A stretch of DNA of 49,086 nt from Ligilactobacillus saerimneri DSM 16049 (GCF_000423265.1 NZ_AUHQ01000014.1:1-49086), one strand, 5' to 3'. Shown: positions 25,825 through 35,299, numbered from the stretch's first letter. Numbers and translations are program-made. Notes: generated from the sequence alone by a model not told the origin.

Positions 25825-27993
25825 ATGATCGTGGCTTGGCAAAAATTTAGAAACTTCATTAATACTAGGTGGGGGTTTTTCACTCTCATCTGTACATTAT
25901 TTTGGATTAAGACTATTCTGGTATATCTGATCGACTTCAATCTGGGAGTGTCGTCGGCCTACCAGTTGCTTATCCTCTTGATCAATCCGATCGCCACCAC
26001 TCTCCTGCTTAGCGGGATAAGTCTTTACACCAAACGGACACTTCCGTTTTATATCACGGCGGTTCTCATCTATATTGCCAATACCGCCCTTTTATTATTC
26101 AACGTCATTTATTATCGGGAATTTACCGACTTTATGACAATGAATGTTATCTTTGGCTATTCAGCAGTTTCTCAAGGGCTCAGCACTAGTTCCCTTTCCC
26201 TGTTAAAGCCGGCCGATATCATTATTGTAATTGATGTTATTTTGGTTTTACTCGGCTTAGTAACTCGGTTCATCAAACTTGATCCCCGGCCGTTGCGGAC
26301 TAGGGAAGCCGCTGCTGTTTCTTCATTAGCAATTATGCTCTTCTTTTTTAACTTAACCTTAGGCGAAATCGACCGGCCCCAGCTTTTAGTTCGGACCTTT
26401 GACCGCAATTACCTGGTTAAGTATTTAGGGATCGATGCTTTTACGGTTTATGATGGTCTCAAAACTGCCCGAACTAATCAAGCTCGGAGTAAGGCCAGCA
26501 GCGCTAACCTCAATCAGGTCATTGATTTTACCCAGCAAAACTATGCCCAACCTGACGCCAAGAAGTTTGGGATTGCCAAGGGAAAAAATGTGATCATCAT
26601 CCACCTAGAGAGCTTCCAGCAGTTCTTGATTAACTACAAGCTCAATGATAAGGAAGTAACGCCTTTCCTCAATAGTCTATACAACGACAAGTCAACGTAT
26701 AGCTTTGCCAACTTCTTCAACCAAGTAGGTCAAGGAAAGACCTCTGACGCAGAAAATATGCTGGAAACCAGCACCTATGGGCTTCCCCAGGGGTCACTTT
26801 TCTCAGCTTTAGGGACAGACAATACGTTCGAAGGCGCCCCTGCCATCCTCAACCAAACCCAGGGGTATTCGACGGCTGTCTTCCATGGTAACAAGGGATC
26901 ATTTTGGAACCGGGACAATGTTTATAAAAATCTTGGTTACCAATACTTCTTCGATGCGAGTTACTACAATACAGACGCCAATAACCTCACTGAATATGGG
27001 CTCAAAGATAAACTACTGTTCCATGATTCTGTCAAGTACCTGGAACGACTCCAACAGCCGTTCTACGCCAAGTTTATTACCGTCAGCAACCACTTCCCGT
27101 TCGAGCTGGATGAACAAAATACCAGCTTCGACAAGGCGGATACCAGTGATAACTCAGTCAATAATTACTTTGTCACCGCGCACTATCTTGACCAGGCAGT
27201 CGAAGAGTTTTTCAACTACCTCAAGAAGTCCGGACTCTATGATAACTCTGTGATTGTGCTCTATGGTGACCACTACGGGATCTCCGATTCACGTAATCTC
27301 AAACTTGCTCCCCTCCTAAACAAGTCAGCGGATACTTGGAATAGCTTTGATGACATGCAAATGCAACGGGTTCCGTTCATGATCCATATTCCAGGTATTA
27401 CTGATGGTGGGGTGCAAACCCAATACGGGGGTGAAATCGACGTCTTGCCAACCTTGCTCCACCTGCTGGGAATTAATAGTCAGTCCTACCTGCAGTTTGG
27501 AACCGATCTGTTTTCACCACAGCACAAACAAGTCGTTGCCTTCCGCAATGGTGACTATACTTCACCGGATGTATCAGTTATTGGCAATAAGATTTATGAT
27601 AACGGCTCTGGCCAAGAGATTACCCACCCTAGTGCCAAACTCCAAAAAGAAGTCAAAGCCAACCAGGAATATACCGACCATGCCTTGTCCTTGTCAGATT
27701 CACTGAATAACAAGAACCTATTGCGCTTCTACGTTCCTAACGGCTTTACGCCGGTTGATCCGAAGAATTACGACTACAAGAATGATTTTGCAGCCATTAC
27801 CCAGATCCAAAGTATCTTGCAGCGCAAGTCAACTAGCTTGTGGTCCAAAAATGATAACCATACAACGATCGACGATTACAAGTCGGATGCCCCTGAGCTC
27901 AAGACTACCGATAAGAATGACAAGAGCGTTGCCCAGGCTGAAAGCAAGGCTAGCAGCACCCCGACTTCTACCGGCAACAAGACCCAACAATAG
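25825..27993 (+). CDS. LTA synthase family sulfatase-fold protein
   Basis: A 722-residue membrane enzyme. Five N-terminal membrane helices (about 18-38, 45-68, 75-97, 130-150 and 165-180) precede an extracellular sulfatase-fold domain (about 250-600). Metal and nucleophile residues are visible: Glu262 in IIHLESFQ, Thr306 in GQGKTSDAE, and the YGDHYG Asp-His pair. LtaS enzymes move glycerol phosphate from phosphatidylglycerol onto lipoteichoic acid. It could instead be a primase or another phosphoglycerol transferase. The last 50 residues are a Lys/Asp/Ser/Thr-rich tail. ATG 25825 has AAAGGACG upstream. Confidence 0.88.
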   Translation: MIVAWQKFRNFINTRWGFFTLICTLFWIKTILVYLIDFNLGVSSAYQLLILLINPIATTLLLSGISLYTKRTLPFYITAVLIYIANTALLLFNVIYYREFTDFMTMNVIFGYSAVSQGLSTSSLSLLKPADIIIVIDVILVLLGLVTRFIKLDPRPLRTREAAAVSSLAIMLFFFNLTLGEIDRPQLLVRTFDRNYLVKYLGIDAFTVYDGLKTARTNQARSKASSANLNQVIDFTQQNYAQPDAKKFGIAKGKNVIIIHLESFQQFLINYKLNDKEVTPFLNSLYNDKSTYSFANFFNQVGQGKTSDAENMLETSTYGLPQGSLFSALGTDNTFEGAPAILNQTQGYSTAVFHGNKGSFWNRDNVYKNLGYQYFFDASYYNTDANNLTEYGLKDKLLFHDSVKYLERLQQPFYAKFITVSNHFPFELDEQNTSFDKADTSDNSVNNYFVTAHYLDQAVEEFFNYLKKSGLYDNSVIVLYGDHYGISDSRNLKLAPLLNKSADTWNSFDDMQMQRVPFMIHIPGITDGGVQTQYGGEIDVLPTLLHLLGINSQSYLQFGTDLFSPQHKQVVAFRNGDYTSPDVSVIGNKIYDNGSGQEITHPSAKLQKEVKANQEYTDHALSLSDSLNNKNLLRFYVPNGFTPVDPKNYDYKNDFAAITQIQSILQRKSTSLWSKNDNHTTIDDYKSDAPELKTTDKNDKSVAQAESKASSTPTSTGNKTQQ

Positions 27994-27998
27994 CTACT

Positions 27999-28033
27999 AA
28001 AAAACCTGATGGCGAAATTGACACCAGGTTTTT
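27999..28033. terminator. Bidirectional terminator between the LtaS-like gene and the histidine kinase
   Basis: AAAAAACCTG and CAGGTTTTTT, with a TG/CA pair inside and one mismatch, form the stem. T runs are present on both strands, so it serves both converging genes. Confidence 0.87.
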
Positions 28034-28035
28034 TC

Positions 28036-29547
28036 TTATTGCTCTACTGGTTTTTCATCCGGGAAGATGATCGTAAAAGTTGAGCCTTTACCAAGCTTGC
28101 TGGTTACTTCGACCTTACCGCCATGGAGCTGCATGAGCTCTTGAACGATAGCCAGGCCCAAGCCGGATTCCCCATACTTTGTGTTGGTTCGCGACAAGTC
28201 CGCCTTATAGTAACGCTCCCAAATATTTTTAACTTGATCTGGCGTCATCCCGATCCCTTCATCTGTAATCCTAAAAATTGATTGCTGGTAACCGCGTTCT
28301 GCCGAAACATAGATCTTACCGTTACTAGTAAACTGAACTGCATTTTGCATGATATTAAACATGACCTGGATGAAGCGGTCATAATCGGCATATACTGGCA
28401 ATTCACTAGGTAAGTTCAACTCAAACTGATCCCCTGCTTCCTGGGCTTTCTGGTCCAATTGTTCGACAATATTTTTGAGGACTGCCACACTGTCGAAGGT
28501 TTTCTTGAACATAATGATCTGGCCAGCCCGAATTTTTTCATAGTCCAGGTTTTCGTTGACCAATCTGATCAAGCGCTTAGTTTCATTGCGCATCAGCTCT
28601 ACACTTTGCCCCTTACTTTCCTCTGGGATCGCATCATAGGCCAAACCTTCTAACAAACCGTTGATCGTTGTCAATGGTGTCCGCATTTCATGGGCGACAT
28701 CCGCCATAAAGCGTTTGCGCCGTTCTTCTTGGCGCGTAATCTCTTCTTGGGATGATTTAAGGGACTGGACCATCTTGTTAAAATCCTGGGTAAGATTATC
28801 CAATTCTGAGCCCCCAGTGGCATTTTTTACTGGGAGACGTACACTGAAGTCACCATTAGCCACCTTGCGGGCAGCAATTCGCATCTGGTCCAACCTTTTA
28901 GTCGTGAGGTAGGCCAGTACATACGAAACCGTCACGCTCAAGATCCCCATTACCAAGAGGATAAAGATCAGGTTTTGCTGGACCTGTTGAAAGTTGGCTT
29001 CCACATTGGAAACCATTGTCCCTACCCCGATCACAGCCAGCAAGCGACCATTGCGATCACGGTAAGGATAAAAAACATCTGTCATCTCGCCAGAAACATT
29101 TTGGGTCACTTTGTTAACCAAGTTATCCTCCAAGGCTGGCTTCTTAACCACCCGCGTATTAAGCTTAACCCGCTGACCGTTGTCCCGTTTCCGGCGGATT
29201 ATTTCTCCTTTTTTCAACCGTTGCCAGTCTGCTTGACCGATCGGAAAGCGGTAACTCCGCACAGGAAAGATCACTGTCTTAGGACTCTGGTAGATCGTAA
29301 TGTTGGTGTGCTGGTCGCGTAAAAAACGGTCTGTAGTCACCAAACTGGTGGGATCAATTTCCAAGTCACCATCAGGATCAACCCGTAATGACTGGGTAGC
29401 AATGCTTTTAGCGTAGTTTTCGAGCCGGTTCCAGGCTTCCTGATAAACTACTTGCCGCGAAACATGGAAAAAGGCGAAGAGCACTATTGACAGAATCGCA
29501 AAGATTACCGCAAAAAAGATTAGCATGTTTCGATAAAGGATTTTCAT
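28036..29547 (-). CDS. Sensor histidine kinase
   Basis: A 503-residue membrane kinase. Two membrane helices (about 8-30 and 190-214) flank an extracellular sensor of about 160 residues. A HAMP domain (about 212-265) leads to HisKA with the phospho-acceptor H286 in VAHEMRTPL. The HATPase domain has the N box (NIMQNAVQF), DEGIGM, GLGLAIV and a final GKGSTF box. It is a class I kinase similar to YclK/ResE-type sensors. The signal is unknown. It begins 3 nt after the response regulator. Envelope genes on both sides suggest a wall-related signal, but this is inference. Confidence 0.93.
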   Translation of the reverse strand: MKILYRNMLIFFAVIFAILSIVLFAFFHVSRQVVYQEAWNRLENYAKSIATQSLRVDPDGDLEIDPTSLVTTDRFLRDQHTNITIYQSPKTVIFPVRSYRFPIGQADWQRLKKGEIIRRKRDNGQRVKLNTRVVKKPALEDNLVNKVTQNVSGEMTDVFYPYRDRNGRLLAVIGVGTMVSNVEANFQQVQQNLIFILLVMGILSVTVSYVLAYLTTKRLDQMRIAARKVANGDFSVRLPVKNATGGSELDNLTQDFNKMVQSLKSSQEEITRQEERRKRFMADVAHEMRTPLTTINGLLEGLAYDAIPEESKGQSVELMRNETKRLIRLVNENLDYEKIRAGQIIMFKKTFDSVAVLKNIVEQLDQKAQEAGDQFELNLPSELPVYADYDRFIQVMFNIMQNAVQFTSNGKIYVSAERGYQQSIFRITDEGIGMTPDQVKNIWERYYKADLSRTNTKYGESGLGLAIVQELMQLHGGKVEVTSKLGKGSTFTIIFPDEKPVEQ

Positions 29548-29550
29548 AGT

Positions 29551-30273
29551 TTATTCCTCAGTATCATCAAACTTGTACCCCACACCCCAGACGGTCTTGA
29601 TAACTTGGGGGCCAACGTTTTCAATCTTCCGTCGCAACTTCTTGATATGGGCATCTACCGTCCGCTCATCCCCATAATATTCATAGCCCCATACCAGTTG
29701 CAGGAGTTGTTCCCGTGAAAAAACCTGTTTAGGTTTTTGGGCCATCGTCTTGAGTAAGTCAAACTCTTTGGGGGTTAGGTCGGGGATTTCATGCCCGTTC
29801 AAGTAGGCTTCCCGTGTTTTGCTGTTGAGCTGGAAGTTGGCGGTAGTAACATCAAAGGCAACACTTGCCTCCGCACTGCTGCCTCCCCCCTCGCTAGTTC
29901 GCGGTAATTCAGCCCGGCGGTGGAGCGCCTTAATTCGGGCAATTAAAGTAATTGGCGAAAATGGCTTGACCACATAGTCATCTGCCCCCATCTCCAAGCC
30001 CAGCACCTGATCACTATCAGTATCGCGGGCTGTGATGATAATCAAAGGAACTGTCTGCGACACCTTGCGGATCTCGGCTGCAACTTCCATCCCATCTTTG
30101 CCCGGTAAGTTAAGGTCCAGGGTAATAATATCCCATCCCTGCGGATCTTTATTGAATTCTTCAACAGCAGTGATCCCATCATAAACATAGGTTACTTCCC
30201 ACTGTTCTTTCTTGAAGAAGATTGCCATCATCTCAACAACGGACTTATTGTCTTCAATCATTAATAATTTCAT
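29551..30273 (-). CDS. OmpR/PhoB family response regulator
   Basis: A 240-residue regulator. The receiver domain (1-120) has the acidic pair E7-D8, phospho-acceptor D53 (TLDLNLPG), Thr of the ITARD switch, and Lys in VVKPFSP. The C-terminal winged helix (about 140-238) shows LTPKEFDLL, SREQLLQLVWGY and RTVDAHIKKLRRKI. Between them lies an unusually long linker with a Ser/Gly-rich stretch. ATG 30273 follows GGAGGCTGGCT. It is co-transcribed with the kinase. Confidence 0.94.
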   Translation of the reverse strand: MKLLMIEDNKSVVEMMAIFFKKEQWEVTYVYDGITAVEEFNKDPQGWDIITLDLNLPGKDGMEVAAEIRKVSQTVPLIIITARDTDSDQVLGLEMGADDYVVKPFSPITLIARIKALHRRAELPRTSEGGGSSAEASVAFDVTTANFQLNSKTREAYLNGHEIPDLTPKEFDLLKTMAQKPKQVFSREQLLQLVWGYEYYGDERTVDAHIKKLRRKIENVGPQVIKTVWGVGYKFDDTEE

Positions 30274-30309
30274 AGCCAGCCTCCATTGTTCCGCTATTTT
30301 CCTAGTTCG

Positions 30310-30318
30310 ATTATAGCA
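30310..30318 (-). promoter_or_regulatory. Promoter of the two-component operon, extended -10
   Basis: On the minus strand TGC followed by TATAAT (30315-30310) is a perfect extended -10 element. It lies about 37 nt upstream of the response regulator start codon. Confidence 0.7.
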
Positions 30319-30387
30319 GAGATCTCCCAGATTTTTAGGGGAAGTCTGCCCCAAACAATATAAATTACAGAGACAAACAGTACGCAC

Positions 30388-30419
30388 AAAAAAAGGAAGA
30401 TGCTAACAATTCATCTTCC
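30388..30419 (-). terminator. Rho-independent terminator of map
   Basis: GGAAGATG and CATCTTCC form an 8-bp stem around a 9-nt loop, followed on the minus strand by TTTTTTT. Confidence 0.92.
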
Positions 30420-30439
30420 ATTCTGTATTACCTATCTTT

Positions 30440-31243
30440 TTAGCCCAACTGATCAAAATCCATTAGGTACTTGGCATCTTTAACCTTGTCGCGTGAAGTC
30501 AAGATCTTAGGACCATCCTTGGTAATCACAATCGTATGTTCAAACTGGGCTGACAAGCTGCCATCCATCGTTTTGACGGTCCATCCATCCGGAGCACTGG
30601 AGTCAGCCCGCCAATCGCCAGCATTAACCATGGGTTCAATAGTGATCGTCATGCCCTCACGGAGCCGGACCCCATGCCCAGCTTCACCAAAGTGAGGCAC
30701 ATCTGGGGCTTCGTGCATTGTTGGTCCAATCCCGTGGCCGATGTATTCCCGCACATCACCAAAACCGTTCTCATCTTCAACATAGTGCTGGATAGCTGCT
30801 CCAATATCACCGATTCGGTTCCCAATCACTGCTTGGTCAATCCCGATATAGAGTGCTTTTTCGGTCACTTCTACTAATTTATCGATCTCAGGCGTTGATT
30901 CCCCGACAACATAGGTCATGCAAGAATCACTCATTGCTCCGTGGTAGTCCACCACTGTATCTACTTTAACCACATCGTGGTTTTTAAGGAGCAAATTTTT
31001 CCGTGGGAAACCATGGCAGATTTCATCATTGACACTGACACAGGTTGCATATTTATAGCCTTCAAACCCCATCTCAGCTGGGATCGCATCGTGTTCTTTA
31101 AAATATTTCCGAGCAAATTTTTCAATTTCCCAACTAGAAATCCCCGGCTTAATAATGTCTTTCAATCCATTTAACATTCCCGCCAGGATTGCCCCTGACT
31201 CAGCCATCGCTTTAATTTCACGCGGTGATTTCAAAGTAATCAT
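30440..31243 (-). CDS. map: Methionine aminopeptidase type I
   Basis: A 267-residue M24 peptidase that removes the initiator Met. The five metal ligands are visible in context: VVKVDTVVDYHGAMSDS (two Asp), EYIGHGIGPTMHEAP (His), TITIEPM (Glu) and QFEHTIVIT (Glu). The family's usual length is about 250-265. GGAGGCAACGA precedes ATG 31243. It is a single gene, diverging from the flavodoxin gene. Confidence 0.95.
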   Translation of the reverse strand: MITLKSPREIKAMAESGAILAGMLNGLKDIIKPGISSWEIEKFARKYFKEHDAIPAEMGFEGYKYATCVSVNDEICHGFPRKNLLLKNHDVVKVDTVVDYHGAMSDSCMTYVVGESTPEIDKLVEVTEKALYIGIDQAVIGNRIGDIGAAIQHYVEDENGFGDVREYIGHGIGPTMHEAPDVPHFGEAGHGVRLREGMTITIEPMVNAGDWRADSSAPDGWTVKTMDGSLSAQFEHTIVITKDGPKILTSRDKVKDAKYLMDFDQLG

Positions 31244-31367
31244 TAAATCGTTGCCTCCATTTATCCAATATATAACACGCCCTATTATATCCTAATTCGC
31301 ACCAAATAGTTAGTTTTACACATTAGTTACTGAAAATTAACCAGAAAACTATTCTAAACTATGCTAC

Positions 31368-31373
31368 TATAAT
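31368..31373 (+). promoter_or_regulatory. Flavodoxin promoter -10 box
   Basis: A perfect TATAAT lies 31 nt upstream of the flavodoxin start codon, with GGAAGGAAGGG between them. The -35 region is A-rich and not close to consensus. Confidence 0.55.
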
Positions 31374-31404
31374 AGCAGCATAAATACTGGAAGGAAGGGA
31401 TACA

Positions 31405-31854
31405 ATGGCTCAAGCCAAAGTCCTCTTTGCATCAATTACTGGTAATAATGAAGATATTGCTGATATTGTTGCAGAAGCACTAGAAAATAACGGGATTGCC
31501 ACTGAGGTCGATGATATTTCAATGGTCGAAGTGAGTGAGATCTTAGATTATGATATCTGCGTCATCTGTCCATATACTTATGATGAAGGTTCACTTCCTG
31601 ATGAAGGATTAGACTTTTATGAAGAACTAGCCGATACTGACCTCAACGGATTAGTTTTCGGGGTAGCTGGATCAGGCGACACTTTCTATGGCGACGACTA
31701 CTGCAAAGCAGTCATTGATTTTGACCAACAACTCGCCCAAGCCAACGGGACCCGAGGCGCAGCCCCAGTCATGATCAACCTCGCACCTGATGAAGACGCG
31801 GATATTCAAAAACTCGATGCTTTTGCTGCTGAATTGGCTGCCAAGGTACAATAA
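31405..31854 (+). CDS. Flavodoxin
   Basis: A 149-residue FMN electron carrier. The phosphate-binding loop is SITGNNEDIA (10-19). Tyr-rich FMN-stacking segments lie around PYTYDEGSLPD (56-66) and GSGDTFYGDDYCKA (90-103). The protein is strongly acidic, as usual for flavodoxins. It would pass single electrons from a NADPH-dependent reductase (candidate at 1625) to iron-sulfur or radical enzymes not present in the window. It is followed after 7 nt by a GtrA-type gene, an unusual partner. Confidence 0.93.
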   Translation: MAQAKVLFASITGNNEDIADIVAEALENNGIATEVDDISMVEVSEILDYDICVICPYTYDEGSLPDEGLDFYEELADTDLNGLVFGVAGSGDTFYGDDYCKAVIDFDQQLAQANGTRGAAPVMINLAPDEDADIQKLDAFAAELAAKVQ

Positions 31855-31861
31855 TTAATCC

Positions 31862-32284
31862 ATGGATAAAATCTTAACCTTAGTTCATAAGTATCGGGCT
31901 ATCCTCGCCTACCTCTTTTTTGGCGGAGCCACGACCCTAGTCAACTTCGGAGTGTATGCCTTGTTTACAACTTGGATTCCGCTCCATTACCAAGTCGCCA
32001 ACTTCTTAGCCTGGCTTTTGTCCGTGCTCTTTGCCTTTTTTACCAATAAAGTCTGGGTTTTTGGGTCACACTACACCACGGTCAGCAATTTTTTTACTGA
32101 ATTGGGGGCGTTTTTCTTTTACCGAGCTCTCTCCTATGTGCTCGACGCGGGGATTATGTTTGTGGGGATCTCTTTACTTCATGCCAACGGACTACTCACG
32201 AAGCTGGTTGACCAAGTAGTGATCGTTTTGCTTAACTACCTATTTAGCAAATATCTTATTTTCAATAATAAATTAAAGAAGTAA
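31862..32284 (+). CDS. GtrA family membrane protein (polyprenyl-phosphate-sugar flippase type)
   Basis: A 140-residue protein with four hydrophobic helices and the GtrA signature: YLFFGGATTLVNFGVYALF near 16-34, ANFLAWLLSVLFAFFTNKVWVF near 46-67 and a C-terminal NYLFSKYLIF. Family members are thought to flip undecaprenyl-phosphate-linked sugars across the membrane for wall or teichoic acid glycosylation. No good ribosome site lies directly upstream, so it may depend on coupling with the flavodoxin gene 7 nt before it. YfhO follows 70 nt downstream behind its own -10 box. Confidence 0.88.
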   Translation: MDKILTLVHKYRAILAYLFFGGATTLVNFGVYALFTTWIPLHYQVANFLAWLLSVLFAFFTNKVWVFGSHYTTVSNFFTELGAFFFYRALSYVLDAGIMFVGISLLHANGLLTKLVDQVVIVLLNYLFSKYLIFNNKLKK

Positions 32285-32307
32285 TACAAATACCGCTTTA
32301 TCCTATC

Positions 32308-32332
32308 CAATGACTATTGATCATTGTATAAT
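32308..32332 (+). promoter_or_regulatory. yfhO promoter region with operator-like inverted repeat
   Basis: TATAAT (32327-32332) is directly preceded by the inverted repeat CAATGA (32308-32313) and TCATTG (32321-32326), separated by 7 nt. The repeat fills the usual -35/-10 spacer, the position of a repressor or activator site. No -35 box of quality is visible. Confidence 0.5.
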
Positions 32333-32354
32333 TGCTGGGTAGGGGGGTTTTTTT

Positions 32355-35273
32355 GTGTCTATTTCTTTTGATAAGCAGACTAAATCCAGGATAAAAAAGA
32401 TTCTTTTTTACTATACTTTATTCTTTATCTGCACTGTGATCGCGTACTACGGTGTCTTTTTTATCACTGGTCACACGCTTATTCGTTCGACAGATGCCGC
32501 TACCCAGCATCTTCCGCTTCTTCAAAGTTTTAGATCATCTGTCTTAGATTTTTTCAAACATCCACTATCAGCTGATCAGTGGTCATGGAAGTTTGGATTG
32601 GGGGCTGATGTGCTTTCAATCTATGCTTATTACAATATTGGTGATATTTTTTCTTATCTGATCTTATTATTTCCTGCAGCTAAAGTTGCTGTTGGGTACC
32701 AAGTTATTTTAGGCATCCGCCTTTATTGTGCGGGGTTAGCTTTTTGTTATTTTGCTGCTCACCTCACCTGGAAAAATCGTCCTTTCGGGGTGGCATCAAT
32801 CACAGCTGGGAGTCTAGTTTACCTCTTTAACTCCTATCTCGAGTACGCCTCACTCGCCCAACCGATGTTTACAACGGCGTTTATTCTCTTCCCATTGCTG
32901 GTTTTAGAAATTGAACGTACACTTCAAACACGGACTTACCGGCGGTTGACTTTCGTTTTTACTTGGATGTTGATTAATAACTTCTATTTTGCCTATATGC
33001 TTGGAATTGGGGCAATTGTGTTCTTAGTTCTTCGTTACTGGTTATACTACCGGAAACAACGTCCCCTCCTGGCAACAATCTGGCAGTTTGCCAAGGCAAC
33101 CCTGATTTCCTTGTTACTATCAGCCGTTGTGTTACTGCCGGAAATCTATGATGTCTTACACTCAACCAGAAGTGAGTCAAGCTTCGCTAACGGGTTAAAA
33201 GTCTACCCGATATATTATTACTTACTCTTGCCAAGTAAGCTGATCGAAGGAACAACCAATAACCAACTGTATTGGACTAGTTTGGGGTTCGCAGCGATCG
33301 CTTTCTTTGGTTTTGCCTACGTCCTCCTCAACTACAAGCAACTCAAGCTCCTCACAATCAGCATTATTGGTAGCCTGATCGCCCTCCTCTTCCCGGCGGT
33401 AGCAGCTGTCTTGAATGGGATGATGTCCCCGTCTAACCGGTGGACTTTTGTTTTGTACCTCATTGGGGCGGTCGCTACGATGCTTTTAGTCCATAACGTT
33501 CGGGCACTGGATAGCCAGACCCTGCACCGGCTAACCCTGATCACCAGTGGTTATACCGTCATTTTGGTGGTCCTATTCTTTATTCAAAACGCTGATGAAC
33601 TGTTTGTACCGATCATCTTCCTTTGGGGGACCCTGTTTATCCTATACTGGGTTAACTTCCACCAAGTGGTTCATGGACGCCGGTTATTGGTGGGAACAGT
33701 TCTTGCTAACGTTATTTTAAACTGTGTTTATTTTGCTGCTCCGTTTAACAATAACTTTGCTGCTAGCTTCCTCCCGATTGGAGGCTACGAAGCTTTGACA
33801 ACTGATTTTTACAAGGGCTTGACGACTGATCTGGATCAAAAGAGTTTTTACCGGTCATCAACGATCAGTGATAACTACTTGCTAGGGGGACCTTCCAGTA
33901 GTACTCCCCAAAACTTAGCCATTGCTAATCCCATCTATACGGGAATCAATAGCATCAATTCTTTTTATTCGCTCCAGAATAAATACATTGGGCAGTTGAT
34001 GCAAGAATTGCAAAACCGGCAAACTTTGGGAAATATTCCAGTAGGACAGGCAGACGACCGTACTATCCTCACCAATCTTTTAGGGACTAAATACATCTTT
34101 GGCAAAACAAATAATCCTAACAGTAGTAAGATTCCATATGGGTTCTCAGCAACCGCGCAAACACCGCTATACACTGATCTTTATGGGAACCAATTACCAG
34201 GGCAAGTTGTCCGCTACGACAGTACCAACAACTTTCCGCTGGTCTACTGGCAAGGAAAGGTAGTCACCCCTAAAACTTACCACCAGCTGAATGCAACTGC
34301 TAAGGAAGCCCAACTTACGACTGGGGTAGTCATGCCTTCCACCAAGTCTGCCCAGGGATTACCGCGGGCCAAAAAAGCCCCCGTGGCAGATGTGCCTTAT
34401 AGCCTGTACACGACGATCCCTACTGATCCACAAAGTGATGACCCAGGAAACATCACTGGTCAGGCAATCGTCAAGCAAAATACGGATGAACAATACTACA
34501 TCACTATCCCCGACTACAAGAAATACAAGAACATGGAAGTGCACCTTGAGCTAACGGACATCAAATTTGAACCCCTGACCCGGAGTGAAACGATTCAAGC
34601 TAACAATGATTACCATGCTCAAGAAAACTTAACCAATACCATTCCGTTCAATACACTCAATGATGAGATCAAGGGCACACGGAATTACATCACTAAAATG
34701 AAGTCCGACCACAACTTCACGTTGACGGCTACTGCTAAAAAGAATACTGTCGCAGTCCGCCAGCTTCCAACTAGCGACACGTCGTTTTACTACCCACTAA
34801 CAAAAACAACCCTCAACCTGGGGTATTTCACGACGATGCCCAACAAAATCATGCTCAACCTATCCCGAATCGGGCGGTACAACTTCAAGCTCAAGGTGTA
34901 TGCTGAACCCCTGGGTAAGACTTACCAAAAGCATGTTCAAACCATCCAAAAGAATCAGCTATCCCACCTCAAGGTCGGACGGGATACAGTCACAGGAATT
35001 AGTAACCACTCCCAAGCCGGTGTGCTTACTTCCTCCATCCCATATTCTGATGGCTGGACCACTTATATTGATGGTCACAAAGTTTCAACCTTACGGACTA
35101 ATCGGGCCTTTGTCGGGGTCAAAGTTCCCCAAGGCAAACACAAAGTTCGGTTTGTTTACCACACTCCATGGCTCAAACTAGGCACATGGATCTCATTGGG
35201 AACTACATTGGTCCTCCTCAGCTGGGGCTTGATCCGATGGGGCTTTTGGATATTCCGTAGACGTAATGCCTAA
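32355..35273 (+). CDS. yfhO: YfhO family membrane glycosyltransferase
   Basis: A 972-residue membrane protein. About 12 hydrophobic helices occupy residues 15-475, then a large extracellular domain (about 480-940), then one last helix and a basic end (IRWGFWIFRRRN). TDAATQHLPLLQSFR near 47-61 and the N-terminal layout fit the YfhO/GT-C family. YfhO-type enzymes move sugars from undecaprenyl-phosphate onto lipoteichoic acid or related polymers in bacilli and Listeria. GTG 32355 has AGGGGGG upstream. Its neighbours GtrA and, 5 kb away, an LtaS-like enzyme fit that role. Acceptor and sugar are unknown. Confidence 0.88.
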   Translation: MSISFDKQTKSRIKKILFYYTLFFICTVIAYYGVFFITGHTLIRSTDAATQHLPLLQSFRSSVLDFFKHPLSADQWSWKFGLGADVLSIYAYYNIGDIFSYLILLFPAAKVAVGYQVILGIRLYCAGLAFCYFAAHLTWKNRPFGVASITAGSLVYLFNSYLEYASLAQPMFTTAFILFPLLVLEIERTLQTRTYRRLTFVFTWMLINNFYFAYMLGIGAIVFLVLRYWLYYRKQRPLLATIWQFAKATLISLLLSAVVLLPEIYDVLHSTRSESSFANGLKVYPIYYYLLLPSKLIEGTTNNQLYWTSLGFAAIAFFGFAYVLLNYKQLKLLTISIIGSLIALLFPAVAAVLNGMMSPSNRWTFVLYLIGAVATMLLVHNVRALDSQTLHRLTLITSGYTVILVVLFFIQNADELFVPIIFLWGTLFILYWVNFHQVVHGRRLLVGTVLANVILNCVYFAAPFNNNFAASFLPIGGYEALTTDFYKGLTTDLDQKSFYRSSTISDNYLLGGPSSSTPQNLAIANPIYTGINSINSFYSLQNKYIGQLMQELQNRQTLGNIPVGQADDRTILTNLLGTKYIFGKTNNPNSSKIPYGFSATAQTPLYTDLYGNQLPGQVVRYDSTNNFPLVYWQGKVVTPKTYHQLNATAKEAQLTTGVVMPSTKSAQGLPRAKKAPVADVPYSLYTTIPTDPQSDDPGNITGQAIVKQNTDEQYYITIPDYKKYKNMEVHLELTDIKFEPLTRSETIQANNDYHAQENLTNTIPFNTLNDEIKGTRNYITKMKSDHNFTLTATAKKNTVAVRQLPTSDTSFYYPLTKTTLNLGYFTTMPNKIMLNLSRIGRYNFKLKVYAEPLGKTYQKHVQTIQKNQLSHLKVGRDTVTGISNHSQAGVLTSSIPYSDGWTTYIDGHKVSTLRTNRAFVGVKVPQGKHKVRFVYHTPWLKLGTWISLGTTLVLLSWGLIRWGFWIFRRRNA

Positions 35274-35299
35274 CTTGATTACTTTTTAGCTATTCCAAT

